Shown here piece after piece: positions 25,105 to 34,032 of a stretch of 64,000 nt of DNA. The DNA is from Rhizorhabdus sp049889055 (GTDB lineage: Bacteria > Pseudomonadota > Alphaproteobacteria > Sphingomonadales > Sphingomonadaceae): assembly GCF_049889055.1 (NCBI RefSeq), contig NZ_JBLTWO010000001.1, positions 372,001-436,000 on the forward strand, read 5' to 3'. Made by a program: the position numbers and the translations under genes. The notes under the pieces were generated by a model. The model was not told the origin of the DNA and did not search any database. It saw nothing but the letters and a program-made list of their open reading frames with translations. Each line of letters begins with the position of its first letter. Position 1 is the first letter of the stretch.

Positions 25105-25959
25105 TCATCTCTCCTCGATGAACCGCGCGACGATCTCGGGCGCCGCGTCGATCAGGGCCGCGACCGCCGGCTCTACGGCCAGGTCTGCACGGTACACGAT
25201 CCAGATGTCGGCCGAAGCCGCCGGCGGGGCAGCATCGGCCAGGCGTTCGAGCCGGTCGTCGGCCTCGCCCAGCCGGTCCCACAACCAACCGCGACCCAAG
25301 CCTGCCCCGACCGCATCATGCAGGGCCGACAGGCTGTCGACCTCGACGCAATTGCTCCCCTCGGGTGCGGCATTGAGCCGCGCCCAGGGCTGCGGGTTGG
25401 CGAGCATCATCGAATGGCCCCAGACGACCTGCCGCGCGGACTTGGTGCCGCGCCGGGCGAAGGGCGTCTGGACGAAGGACGACACCCGCTGGCCCGACAG
25501 GTCGCGCGGCTTGGTACGGGCGATCGCAAAGCCGATATCGGCCTGGCGCTGCTGAATGGCGGCAAGCGCATCGCGTGCGCCGACGACTTCGAGCGAGATG
25601 GCCGGATACCGGTCGAGAAAGGGGACGAAGGCCGGCAGCAGCAGCGACGCCAGCCCCGCCGTGCCAGCGACGCGCACCGGCCCGCCGATGCGTTCGCCTT
25701 CGGGCGCGAGATCATGGTCGAGTCGCGCCATCGCCCGCTCCATCGCCGCCGCCGCGCGCAGCACCGCACGCCCCGCCTCGGTCGGACGGTAGCCGGTAGC
25801 GGTCTGCTCCCACAGCGAACGGCCCGTGGCACGTTCGAGCCGGGCGAAGCGGCGGCCGACCGTGGTGCGGTCCATGTCGAGCTTGCGCGCGGCCGTGCTA
25901 TAGTCGCCGGCACGTACCGCCGACTGGAACACGCGGACATCGTCCCATTCGATCGCCAT
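25105..25959 (-). CDS. LysR-family transcriptional regulator
   Basis: A 284-residue regulator starting at MAIEWDDVRVFQ; an ATG at 25968 is a close alternative, and longer starts are unlikely. The N-terminal helix-turn-helix (YSTAARKLDMDRTTVGRRFARLE) is LysR-type, followed by a diverged effector domain (GPVRVAGTAG, SLLLPAF). It is divergent from the Rieske oxygenase gene at 26066 (106-nt gap) and upstream of the epoxide-hydrolase-like gene on its own strand. Control of the oxygenase is the natural inference. Confidence 0.87.
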   Translation of the reverse strand: MAIEWDDVRVFQSAVRAGDYSTAARKLDMDRTTVGRRFARLERATGRSLWEQTATGYRPTEAGRAVLRAAAAMERAMARLDHDLAPEGERIGGPVRVAGTAGLASLLLPAFVPFLDRYPAISLEVVGARDALAAIQQRQADIGFAIARTKPRDLSGQRVSSFVQTPFARRGTKSARQVVWGHSMMLANPQPWARLNAAPEGSNCVEVDSLSALHDAVGAGLGRGWLWDRLGEADDRLERLADAAPPAASADIWIVYRADLAVEPAVAALIDAAPEIVARFIEER

Positions 25960-26065
25960 GCCGTGCATCTTTGCACAGGCGGAGTGCGGCTTCCAGTCGA
26001 ACATTGCATGATATTCTTCGGGCAAATGGCTTTCGACGGCCATGTCGACACAGGAGAGTAGATCG

Positions 26066-27139
26066 ATGGCAACCACCGCCGAATATCGCCTCGGCTCGCA
26101 CACCTTCGCGCGCGGCTGGCACATGATCGCCGATGCGACCAAGCTCGGCACCGCGCCGATGCCGGTGCGCTTCTTCGCCCGCGACATGGTCCTCTATCGC
26201 GGCGAGAGCGGTACGCCGCACCTCGTCGATGCCTATTGCCCGCACATGGGCGCGCATCTCGGCAAGAACGAGACCAGCTACATCGTGCTCGACAATGAGC
26301 GCATCGAGGGCGAGTCGATCCGCTGCCCCTTCCATGGCTGGCGCTTCGGCCCCGACGGCCGCTGCAACCACATCCCCTATTCGGATCAGAAACCGCCGGC
26401 CGCTGCGCAGATCCAGACCTGGCCGGTGGTCGAGCGCGCCGGCATCATCTGGATGTGGCACGATGCCGAGGGCAACGCCCCCGACCATGAGCTCCCGCCG
26501 TTCGAGGCGTGGGACAATCCCAACTGGGTCCGCTGGGTGATCGACGATCTGGGCGAGCTGCCGCAGCATCCGATCGAGGTCGTCGACAATATGACCGACT
26601 TCGCCCATTTCGTGCCGATCCACGGCTCGCGCGACATCGAATATTTCTACAACGAGTTCGACGATCATGTGCAGTGGCAGATGTTCGGCGCCGGGCACCG
26701 CACGCTGGTGCAGGAGGGCGAGGGCCTGCTCGAGCTCGATACCTGGTATACCGGCCCGGCGATCCTCCAGTCCTTCATGCGCGGCACCTTCCCGACGCAT
26801 ATGCTGATCGCGCACACGCCGGTCGAGGACGGCAAGATCCAGGTCTGGCACGCGCTGATGGTCGACATGGGCCGCGAGGCGACCGAGGCCGACATCCCGA
26901 TGGCCCGCGCCTATCAGGAGGCGAGCCGCCTCGCCTTCGCGCAGGATTTCGAAATCTGGAGCCACAAGCGCCCCTGCTTCGCCCCGCTTATGGTGCGCGG
27001 CGACGGTCCGACCGACAAGTGCCGCATCTGGTACCGCCAGTTCTACAACCCGATCGCCCAGGCACCCGAGTTCCAGAAGCGCGTCAACGGCCGCCACACC
27101 GTGGTCGACAAGCGCGATCCGGCCAAGCAGGTCGCCTGA
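26066..27139 (+). CDS. Rieske non-heme iron oxygenase, KshA-like
   Basis: A 357-residue terminal oxygenase starting at ATG 26066 behind AGGAGAG. The Rieske [2Fe-2S] ligands are Cys58-x-His60 and Cys87-x2-His90. The mononuclear iron site is Asp178-x2-His181-x4-His186 (DFAHFVPIH), with Asp294 as likely third ligand (AQDFEIW). The spacing of His181/His186 and the DxEIWxHK region match 3-ketosteroid 9alpha-hydroxylase KshA as I recall it. KshA hydroxylates C9, which with ring-A dehydrogenation opens ring B. It needs a reductase (KshB), and none lies in the window. The Rieske family call is certain; KshA function is likely. Confidence 0.8.
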   Translation: MATTAEYRLGSHTFARGWHMIADATKLGTAPMPVRFFARDMVLYRGESGTPHLVDAYCPHMGAHLGKNETSYIVLDNERIEGESIRCPFHGWRFGPDGRCNHIPYSDQKPPAAAQIQTWPVVERAGIIWMWHDAEGNAPDHELPPFEAWDNPNWVRWVIDDLGELPQHPIEVVDNMTDFAHFVPIHGSRDIEYFYNEFDDHVQWQMFGAGHRTLVQEGEGLLELDTWYTGPAILQSFMRGTFPTHMLIAHTPVEDGKIQVWHALMVDMGREATEADIPMARAYQEASRLAFAQDFEIWSHKRPCFAPLMVRGDGPTDKCRIWYRQFYNPIAQAPEFQKRVNGRHTVVDKRDPAKQVA

Positions 27140-27156
27140 TCGGCGCAAGAACAGAT

Positions 27157-27192
27157 AAGGGCGGTCCGATCGCGTGTCAGGCCGCCCTTTTC
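27157..27192. terminator. Terminator between convergent genes
   Basis: AAGGGCGG (27157-27164) pairs with CCGCCCTT (27182-27189), followed by TTTTCC on the plus strand and by TTATC-type sequence on the minus strand. It lies between the Rieske gene and the convergent ligase gene and could serve both. Confidence 0.72.
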
Positions 27193-27211
27193 CTTGTCCC
27201 GGATCCAAAGC

Positions 27212-28747
27212 CTATTTCAGCAGGAAGCGCTGGACCTTGCCGGAGGCGTTGACGGGCAATTCATCGACCCATTCGACCGTGCGCGGAACCTTGTAGTTGG
27301 CCATCTGCTCGCGGCACCAGCTGATGAGCGCCTTGTCGTCGCGCGCCGCGCCTGGCTTTGGCACGATCACAGCGTGACCGACCTCACCCATCCGCTCATC
27401 CGGACGGCCCACCACGGCGACGCGCGCGACTTCGGGATGTTCGAGCAGGCGCGCCTCGATCTCGGCCGGGTAGCAATTGAAGCCGCCGCAGATGAACAGG
27501 TCCTTGGCGCGGTCGGTGATGCGCAGATAGCCGCGCTCGTCCTGCGTGGCGATGTCGCCCGTCCGCAGCCAGCCGTCGGCGTCGATCGTCTCGGCGGTCG
27601 CCTTGGGATCGTCGAGATAGCCCTTCATCACGTTGAACCCGCGCACGAGCAGTTCGCCGGGCTCCCCGGTCGCAACGTCGCGATCGTCGGCATCGACCAG
27701 ACGCACCTCGACGCCGGGGATCGGCCGGCCGCAACTCGACGCGACCAGTTCGACCGGATCGCCCGCCTGGGTCGCGCTGACGCAGCCCGAGCTTTCGGTG
27801 AGACCATAGGCGGTCAGCACCTCGGCGATGCCGAGTTCGTCATGCATGCGCCGGATCAGGATCGGCGGCACGCTGGCGGCGCCGGTGACGGCGAGACGAA
27901 GGCTGGCGGTATCGTCGGGCTTGCGCCCGGCTTCGTCGAGCAGCGACTGGAAGATGGTCGGCGGTCCCGGCAGGACGGTGATCTTCTCCTGCGCGATCGT
28001 CGCGAGCACCTTCGCGGCGCCGAACTGCGCAACGGGGAACATGGTCGCGCCCTGCTGCAGCGAGACGACCCAGCCGGCCTTGTAGCCGAAGGTGTGGAAG
28101 AAGGGATTCACAATCAGATAATGATCGCCTTCGCGCAGACCGACCGCATCGGCCCAACCCTGGAAGGTGCGCAGATTCTGCGAGTGGCTGCTGAGGACGC
28201 CCTTCGGACGGCCGGTCGTGCCCGAGGTGAACAGGACGTCGACGATATCATCGGGGCCGACCGCAGCGATGGCGGCGGATAGGGCCGCGTCGTCGGCACC
28301 GACGACAGCGCCGAGCCACGCATCGAACCCCTCATCGAGGAACACCGTCTCTTCCAGATCGGGCAGATCGCGGCCCGCCAGCATCCCGGCATAGTCGAAC
28401 CCGAGAAAGTCGCGCACGGTGAACAGCCAGCGCACCTTGCCGCGACCCAATATGTCCTCAGCCTCGGCACCCTTGAAGCGGGTGTTCAGCGGGATCAGTT
28501 GCAGGCCGATCTGCGTCGCGCCGGCTGCCACGATCGCCCAGGTGCCGCTATTCGGAGCCCAGATCGCGATGCGGTCCCCCTTGCGGCCACCGCGTGCGAG
28601 CAGCGCGCCCGAAACGCGCCGCGCCGCCTCCCGGAACGCCGAGAAGCTCAGCGTGCGCCCATCCTCCTCCTTCAGATAGGGGCGGTCGGGCCAGCGCGTG
28701 GCGGCCGCATCGAGAAGTCCACCCATCGTCAGCAAGTCGGGAAGCAT
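27212..28747 (-). CDS. FadD3-like acyl-CoA synthetase (candidate HIP-CoA ligase)
   Basis: A 511-residue adenylate-forming ligase, close to the length of M. tuberculosis FadD3. Motifs are LFTSGTTGRPKGV, RTGDIA, then DRAKDLFICGGFNCYPAEIE, a stretch typical of the FadD3 group, and the catalytic Lys504 in ASGKVQR. FadD3 activates HIP, the C/D-ring propionate left after A/B-ring removal, for degradation by the Ipd enzymes. The ipd operon begins 7 kb away, which supports the assignment. It is transcribed alone, with a TGCGTA hexamer in the 78-nt gap behind it. Confidence 0.75.
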   Translation of the reverse strand: MLPDLLTMGGLLDAAATRWPDRPYLKEEDGRTLSFSAFREAARRVSGALLARGGRKGDRIAIWAPNSGTWAIVAAGATQIGLQLIPLNTRFKGAEAEDILGRGKVRWLFTVRDFLGFDYAGMLAGRDLPDLEETVFLDEGFDAWLGAVVGADDAALSAAIAAVGPDDIVDVLFTSGTTGRPKGVLSSHSQNLRTFQGWADAVGLREGDHYLIVNPFFHTFGYKAGWVVSLQQGATMFPVAQFGAAKVLATIAQEKITVLPGPPTIFQSLLDEAGRKPDDTASLRLAVTGAASVPPILIRRMHDELGIAEVLTAYGLTESSGCVSATQAGDPVELVASSCGRPIPGVEVRLVDADDRDVATGEPGELLVRGFNVMKGYLDDPKATAETIDADGWLRTGDIATQDERGYLRITDRAKDLFICGGFNCYPAEIEARLLEHPEVARVAVVGRPDERMGEVGHAVIVPKPGAARDDKALISWCREQMANYKVPRTVEWVDELPVNASGKVQRFLLK

Positions 28748-28825
28748 ATACCTCGCCTTTTATCGATTTGCTTTGCGCATTAGAGAGTAATCATCCCTCC
28801 ATCAATGCATTATGCGTATCGATTG
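28748..28825. promoter_or_regulatory. Promoter gap of the FadD3-like gene
   Basis: This 78-nt AT-rich gap contains TGCGTA at 28813-28818 inside TTATGCGTATCGA, and TTTGCGCATT nearer the gene. It separates the Gfo/Idh gene end from the ligase start, both leftward, so the ligase probably has its own promoter here. Confidence 0.45.
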
Positions 28826-29938
28826 TCACTCCACATCAACCCATTGCCCGCGCTGCGCAGAGCGGCGTGCCGCATCGAGGACCGTCTGGTTGACAAGGGC
28901 ATCGTCGAAACTGCCCGCCTGCTCGCGATCGGTCACGGCCTCTCCCGCGATCCGGCGGCGCATTTCCGAAAAGAGCCGCGCATAGGGGATCACGTCGAAG
29001 CCCATCGTGTGCCAGCGGTCCTGCTCGGTCTGGATCAGGTCGGCGATCGGGAAAGGTTCGGGCGGGGGCAGCGCCAGATCGGCGGGCATGTCGATCCGCC
29101 GCGCACCGGCGGCATCGGACACCCATACCTCTTCGGGGTCACCGAACGCCGCACCCGACTGGATCCACGCACCGCCCCGGGTGCCGACGACCTTGGTCGC
29201 CATCACCAGCGGGCCGGGCGCCGCCATCGCCGCCATCAGCGTCCCCCGTGCGCCGCTTTCGCATTCGAACTCGACGACATAGCTGTCGTCCGCCGTCATG
29301 TGCGGGCGTCCCGGCGCAAGCGTCTGCAAGGTGCAGGACAGACGGCGGATCGGGCCGAGCATGTTGACCACCTGGTCGATCATATGCGTCCCGAAGGCGC
29401 CGAGGAAGCCGCCGCCCTGACCGGCATCCTCCCACCAGTCGCTGAGTTTTTCGGTGGGGTCCTGCAGCCCCGGCTGATGATAGATGCGCAGGAACTGGCG
29501 CGGCTCGCCGATCGCGCCGTCCTGCACTACACGCCGCAGCAGTGCCTGCGCCGCATCGAACCGGAACTCCGCACCGAGCATATGGACGACACCCGCCTTC
29601 TCCGCCGCATCACGCATCTCGCGGGCCTGGGCCGCATCGCGCGCAAAAGGTTTCTCGCACACCACATGGCGCCCGGCGGCCACCGCATCCATCACCACCT
29701 GGTAATGGGCGTGCGGCGGGGTCGCCACGGTGACCAGCACGGTGCGGGGATCGACCAGTGCCTCGGCGAGGCTGTCGGTCGCGAGCGGAATGCCGAGGGG
29801 CGCGGCCCGTTCGGCCGTGCGGGCACGATTCTGCCCGACGATCGCGCGCACCTCGAACCCCGCCTCGCGCAAAGCGCGGACATGGGTGAACAGGCCGAAG
29901 CCCGTTCCAACGACGACGGCACCATATGCATCGGCCAT
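28826..29938 (-). CDS. Gfo/Idh/MocA-family oxidoreductase
   Basis: A 370-residue NAD(P)-dependent dehydrogenase. The N-terminal Rossmann fold has VGTGFGLFTHV, and the family signature CEKPFA lies near residue 96, followed by the alpha/beta substrate domain. Members act on sugars, inositols or on biliverdin and dihydrodiols. It follows the TIM-barrel gene with a 1-nt gap, forming the end of a six-gene leftward operon. The pairing with a xylose-isomerase-like barrel recalls inositol catabolism, but no other inositol genes are present. The substrate here is unknown. Confidence 0.83.
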   Translation of the reverse strand: MADAYGAVVVGTGFGLFTHVRALREAGFEVRAIVGQNRARTAERAAPLGIPLATDSLAEALVDPRTVLVTVATPPHAHYQVVMDAVAAGRHVVCEKPFARDAAQAREMRDAAEKAGVVHMLGAEFRFDAAQALLRRVVQDGAIGEPRQFLRIYHQPGLQDPTEKLSDWWEDAGQGGGFLGAFGTHMIDQVVNMLGPIRRLSCTLQTLAPGRPHMTADDSYVVEFECESGARGTLMAAMAAPGPLVMATKVVGTRGGAWIQSGAAFGDPEEVWVSDAAGARRIDMPADLALPPPEPFPIADLIQTEQDRWHTMGFDVIPYARLFSEMRRRIAGEAVTDREQAGSFDDALVNQTVLDAARRSAQRGQWVDVE

Positions 29939-29939
29939 G

Positions 29940-30782
29940 TCAGGCTCCTTTCAGGATCAGTCTTGCCTTGTCGGCGCAGAGCCGGGCGATCTCGTCGACA
30001 GGTCGCGTTGCCAGCGTTGCGGAAAAGACCTCGACCGAGCAGGGCGCGGTCGTGCCGGTCGCGCGGAGCGCCGCGACGAAGCCCTGGAGGTCGAGGCCCC
30101 CATCGCTCGGCAGGAGGCGGCCCTGGATCATCTCGCTGTCGAGATCGTCCGAGGCAGTTGCGGGCGCATCGCAGATCTGGACGCTCTTGATCGCCCCGGC
30201 CGGCAGCGCTGCCAGCAGGTGGAGGCTCGAACTGCTGCGGAACTGGTGCCAGCTGTCGACCAGAAGGCCACCATTATCGCGTCCGGCAAGCCTGACGAGA
30301 TCCCAGGCGGTGGCGAGATCGGGAATGGTCCCGGTCGGCACATATTCCAGCGCGACGTGCAGTCCCGCAGGGGCCGCCCTGTCGCAGATCGCGGCAAAGG
30401 CCTCGACGCCCTCGTCGACGGTCCAGGCAACGCCCTGCAATTCGCCGACGCTGACGCCCCGAGCACCGACCGCCTCGGCAAGGTCGATCAGCCGTTCGGG
30501 CGTCGAGCGTTGCAACAGCGCGGCGAGCCAGCCGGGATTGGCCTTGGTGGGCGGGCCCGGAAGCCAGCTACCGACGATCTCCACCTCGTGGATGAACAGG
30601 CCGGCATCGGCCACCCGGTCGCAGACCTCGCGATGCGATACGCCCCGCTGCTCCAACTGCTCCAGGTCCGCCGCGAAGATCGATATGCCGGCAAAGCCCG
30701 CATCGCGTGCCGGCGCAAGCCGATCGAAAAAGGGCACCGCCTGCACAGTGCCTGCCGCGAGCAGCAACTGGTCCAGGCTCAT
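29940..30782 (-). CDS. Xylose-isomerase-like TIM-barrel protein, copy 2
   Basis: A 280-residue sugar phosphate isomerase/epimerase-type TIM barrel. The start at ATG 30782 overlaps the SDR stop (ATGA). Metal-site residues are visible in VALEYVPTG, LLVDSWHQFR and CSVEVFS. It is only distantly similar to the copy at 21526-22341. Being coupled to an SDR upstream and a Gfo/Idh dehydrogenase downstream points to isomerisation and redox of a polyhydroxy or keto compound, not identified. Confidence 0.8.
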   Translation of the reverse strand: MSLDQLLLAAGTVQAVPFFDRLAPARDAGFAGISIFAADLEQLEQRGVSHREVCDRVADAGLFIHEVEIVGSWLPGPPTKANPGWLAALLQRSTPERLIDLAEAVGARGVSVGELQGVAWTVDEGVEAFAAICDRAAPAGLHVALEYVPTGTIPDLATAWDLVRLAGRDNGGLLVDSWHQFRSSSSLHLLAALPAGAIKSVQICDAPATASDDLDSEMIQGRLLPSDGGLDLQGFVAALRATGTTAPCSVEVFSATLATRPVDEIARLCADKARLILKGA

Positions 30783-31537
30783 CCCGCCACCGTGAAGCCG
30801 CCGTCGATCGGCAGCACCTGCCCGGTGATCCATGAGGCGGCCGAACTCGACAGGAACAGCACCGCCCCCGCTATGTCCACTGGCTCGCCGAGGCGCCCCA
30901 AGGGCGTTCGGCTCAAGGTCGGCGCAGTCCATTCGGGCGCATCGAAGGTCCCCGCCGTCATGCGGCTGCGGGTGAGGCCCGCCGCGACCGCGTTCACCCT
31001 TATGCGCTGGCTCGCCCACTCGGTCGCGAGCACGCGGGTGAGGCCGAGGAGCCCCGTCTTGGCCGAGCCATAGCCGGGGATCATCCCTATGCCGAAATAG
31101 GAGGTCATCGAGGCGATGCCGATGATCGAGGAGCCGCCCGGACGTTCGCCCCGCGCCAAGGCCGCGCGGCAGCCATGCGCCATGCGGAAGGCCGAGGTCA
31201 GGTGCATCGTGATCGACCGCTCGAAAATCGCAGGATCCCATTCGTCGAGGCCGAGCGAGCCGAGCGCGAGGCCGGCATTGTTGACGAGGATGTCGAGCCG
31301 GTCGAAGCCCGCCGCCACGGCATCGATCTGCGCGCCGTCCTCGACGTCGAGCTGGCGATAGTCGAAGCGCGACAGATCCTCGTCATAATCGCCCGGCCCG
31401 CCGCGCGTGCCGGTGATGACGACCTCGGCCCCCGCATCGGCATAGGCGCGCGCGATCGCCGCGCCGATACCGCTCGTGCCCCCGGTCACCAGCACTTTTG
31501 CGCCGGCATAGTCGAAGCGCAGATCGCTCCAGCTCAT
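30779..31537 (-). CDS. Short-chain dehydrogenase/reductase
   Basis: A 252-residue classical SDR with TGGTSGIG, NNAG, IASM (catalytic Ser) and YGSAK. I chose ATG 31537 because GGGGAGAGGG lies directly upstream; the ATG at 31564 abuts the previous stop but has no such site. It sits between the DUF1214 gene and the TIM-barrel gene in the same operon. The substrate is unknown. Confidence 0.87.
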   Translation of the reverse strand: MSWSDLRFDYAGAKVLVTGGTSGIGAAIARAYADAGAEVVITGTRGGPGDYDEDLSRFDYRQLDVEDGAQIDAVAAGFDRLDILVNNAGLALGSLGLDEWDPAIFERSITMHLTSAFRMAHGCRAALARGERPGGSSIIGIASMTSYFGIGMIPGYGSAKTGLLGLTRVLATEWASQRIRVNAVAAGLTRSRMTAGTFDAPEWTAPTLSRTPLGRLGEPVDIAGAVLFLSSSAASWITGQVLPIDGGFTVAG

Positions 31538-31564
31538 GTCCCTCTCCCCTCTTTTGTCTGTCAT

Positions 31565-32782
31565 TCAGTCGGTGATCTCGCCGCTCTGGATCGGCGGCAT
31601 ACTGTCGAGCAGGGCTCGCCCCTCGGCGCGCAGCCGCGCCAGCGGCACGCGCCACAGCGACACCGGCGGCGGCTCGCCCTGCGTCTTGATCAGGCGCAGG
31701 CTCATCCCCCCATGGGCATGGCCATAGGGATCGATCGCATTGCCGCCGATGCCCGCATCGCCCGAGGCGATGACGATCAGCACCGATCCGTCCCGCTCGT
31801 AAGTGGCGCGGTATTTCTGGATATGGCCGCCGCCATCCTCATAATTGTCGAGATTTTCCTGCCAGATGTTGCACAGCTGGAAGATCCAGTAGTCGCAGGG
31901 CGTCGGCGTGAAGCGCAGCACCAGCGCTTCGTCGCGCCCGCATTGCCAGGTGCCGAAGCCATGGTGGCGATCGGGAACGCCGCCGTTCGACAGATAGACC
32001 GCCCGGCTGAAGCGGATGCGGTTCGGCCGCTTGCCGAGATTGTCCTGCCACCAGCGGCGCACCAGTTCGGCATAGCCGAGCACGACCTGCCCCGACTTGG
32101 CGAGCGCATCGGCCATGTCGGACGGCGCGATCGGCCGCGGCGCGGCGCCGTCGGCGCGGTGGATCGTCATGCGCGGGGCGACCGTCTCCTCGCGCAGATG
32201 ATAAACCGTGCGCACCAGCAGGCCGACGCAGCCATCGGTGATCGGCAGCCAGGGGCGCCCGTCTGCGGGACGCTCGCGCCCGACGAACACTTCGAAGTCG
32301 CCATTGGCATCGAAGGGGATCGTATCGCTCTGCAGGAAGCCGGTCGTGGTCAGCGTCGCGGGATCGAAAGCCTTGAGGCCGCCGACGCCCTGCGCCGCCC
32401 AGTCCTGCTCGCCCGGATGCTTCGGCTGCGGCGCAGTCCAGCTCGCCATGACGAAATAGGGGATGGTGCCGCGATTGCCGCGGATCACATAGTCGTGGCG
32501 CCCATCGACGAACTCGGCGAGCAGATGATCCTGGTCGGGCGACTGGAAGTTGATCGCCTGCCGCCACGGCGCATCGCGCAGACGCGGCCGCTCGGGCTCG
32601 CAATTCTCGACGAAGCGCTCGAACCCGTTGCGCATCAGCCGGGTGACGAAACGGTACCATTCGGCACGGTCGAGTTCGTCGACCTCGCTGCCGAACCGCT
32701 CCACCGTGCGCGCGGCCATCCGCACGGTTTCGAGATAGTCCTCGAAGGCGCGGCCGGTCAGCAGGCGCTCTGCGGCGGTCAT
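31565..32782 (-). CDS. DUF1214-type protein, paralog 2 of 3
   Basis: A 405-residue soluble protein sharing the pattern of the 956-2188 and 55782-56873 proteins: DEALVLRF, then CNIWQENLD about 20 residues on, then DGSVLIVIA and a GHAHG turn. No signal peptide or membrane segment is seen. The start ATG 32782 overlaps the sulfotransferase stop by 4 nt, and an SDR follows within 30 nt. The function of the family is unknown. Repeated coupling to SDRs suggests the two act on the same intermediate. Confidence 0.78.
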   Translation of the reverse strand: MTAAERLLTGRAFEDYLETVRMAARTVERFGSEVDELDRAEWYRFVTRLMRNGFERFVENCEPERPRLRDAPWRQAINFQSPDQDHLLAEFVDGRHDYVIRGNRGTIPYFVMASWTAPQPKHPGEQDWAAQGVGGLKAFDPATLTTTGFLQSDTIPFDANGDFEVFVGRERPADGRPWLPITDGCVGLLVRTVYHLREETVAPRMTIHRADGAAPRPIAPSDMADALAKSGQVVLGYAELVRRWWQDNLGKRPNRIRFSRAVYLSNGGVPDRHHGFGTWQCGRDEALVLRFTPTPCDYWIFQLCNIWQENLDNYEDGGGHIQKYRATYERDGSVLIVIASGDAGIGGNAIDPYGHAHGGMSLRLIKTQGEPPPVSLWRVPLARLRAEGRALLDSMPPIQSGEITD

Positions 32783-34032
32783 GATGTCTCTCCGAGCACG
32801 GCTTCGCGGCGCACCGGGAAGCGATCATAATAGAAGGCGAAGCGCTCCCGGAGCGCGCCGACATCGACCCCGAAATCGCCGATCAGGTCATAGACCACCC
32901 GGCCATGTTTGTTGCGCGGGTTCGCGGCGAGGAAATGGTCGATCCGCGCTTCGGCCTCGGGCGTCATCTCCAGGTCCGCCAGCGCATAGACGCGCCGCAC
33001 CGTCGCCTTCTGGTCGGCCATATAGTCGTGGAAGAGGATGTCGATCGACTGCCCCGAAGGTATCGCATCACGATCGCGGACGCAGCGGCGCAGCAGTACC
33101 TCGATCCGGTCGGTCCACCAGGCGGCGAGGGCGGGCAGGTCCTGCCGCACGCGCCGCGTCCGGTCGCCATAGGCGATCATCGTGATCGCCGACTGGAGCA
33201 CCGCAACAGGATCGCGGTGCGTGACCGGGACGATCGCCTTCGGATGCACCGCGATCAGAGCGGGCAGATTCTCCATGTGCGGCGGCGACTTAACGACCCA
33301 GCGATTGGGCCCCTTGAGCCAGGTCAGCGCCTGCATCACCCGTTTGGCATAGGCATAATGCGGGGTCTGGTCGGTCGCCAGATACTGGTCGCGCCAGGCC
33401 ACCGGACGGCTCAGCCATTCGGGCAGATAGGAGGAAAAGTCGGGGCCCTGGAGCTCGATATCCTCATGAACATGATCGGGCGCCATTTCGTGCATCGCCG
33501 GCATCAGCGGCAGCATCGCTTCGAACGCCCCCCACATCTGTGCGGTGCGGACATGGCGCGGGTCGGGATCGCCAACATCGCCGGGTCCGGGGATCGGCTC
33601 CATCGTCTCCCACAGCGGCGTCGAGCGCAGGCGCGGGTCGGCGGCGAGAATGTTGACCAGATGGGTCGTCCCCGACCGGGGCAGGCCCGCGACCATGATC
33701 GGCCGGTCGATCTCGACCTGCTCGATCTCCGGATGGCGGCGGATCAGATCCTCAATGCGCAGCCGGGCCGAGGCATAGCGTACGCATTCCCCGAACAGGG
33801 TCGCGCGTCCGAGCGTGGTCAGGTCGCGGTCCTCGTCATAGCTGCGCAGCCACAGCGCCAGGCGCGAACGGAAGTCGTCGGGCCCGAAATCGGACAGGCC
33901 GGTCGCGGCCCGGGCCGCCGCCAGCACCGCGTCCATCTCCATCAGCACGGGTGGACAGGCCTCGATCGCCTGCTGCTGGAGCGGGGTGAGGCGGGGATTG
34001 GCGAGATCGTCGATCCGGATGTCCTCAGGCAT
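32779..34032 (-). CDS. Sulfotransferase-family protein, copy 1
   Basis: A 417-residue protein starting at ATG 34032, which overlaps the alcohol dehydrogenase end by 8 nt. The 5'-phosphosulfate loop AGLPRSGTTHL (115-125) and the 3'-phosphate motif VTHRDPVAVLQS mark a PAPS-dependent sulfotransferase of the Sulfotransfer_3 kind, common in sphingomonads and mycobacteria. The acceptor is unknown. Inside a steroid-degradation locus a steroid hydroxyl is conceivable. It is coupled to a DUF1214 gene downstream. Confidence 0.83.
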   Translation of the reverse strand: MPEDIRIDDLANPRLTPLQQQAIEACPPVLMEMDAVLAAARAATGLSDFGPDDFRSRLALWLRSYDEDRDLTTLGRATLFGECVRYASARLRIEDLIRRHPEIEQVEIDRPIMVAGLPRSGTTHLVNILAADPRLRSTPLWETMEPIPGPGDVGDPDPRHVRTAQMWGAFEAMLPLMPAMHEMAPDHVHEDIELQGPDFSSYLPEWLSRPVAWRDQYLATDQTPHYAYAKRVMQALTWLKGPNRWVVKSPPHMENLPALIAVHPKAIVPVTHRDPVAVLQSAITMIAYGDRTRRVRQDLPALAAWWTDRIEVLLRRCVRDRDAIPSGQSIDILFHDYMADQKATVRRVYALADLEMTPEAEARIDHFLAANPRNKHGRVVYDLIGDFGVDVGALRERFAFYYDRFPVRREAVLGETS

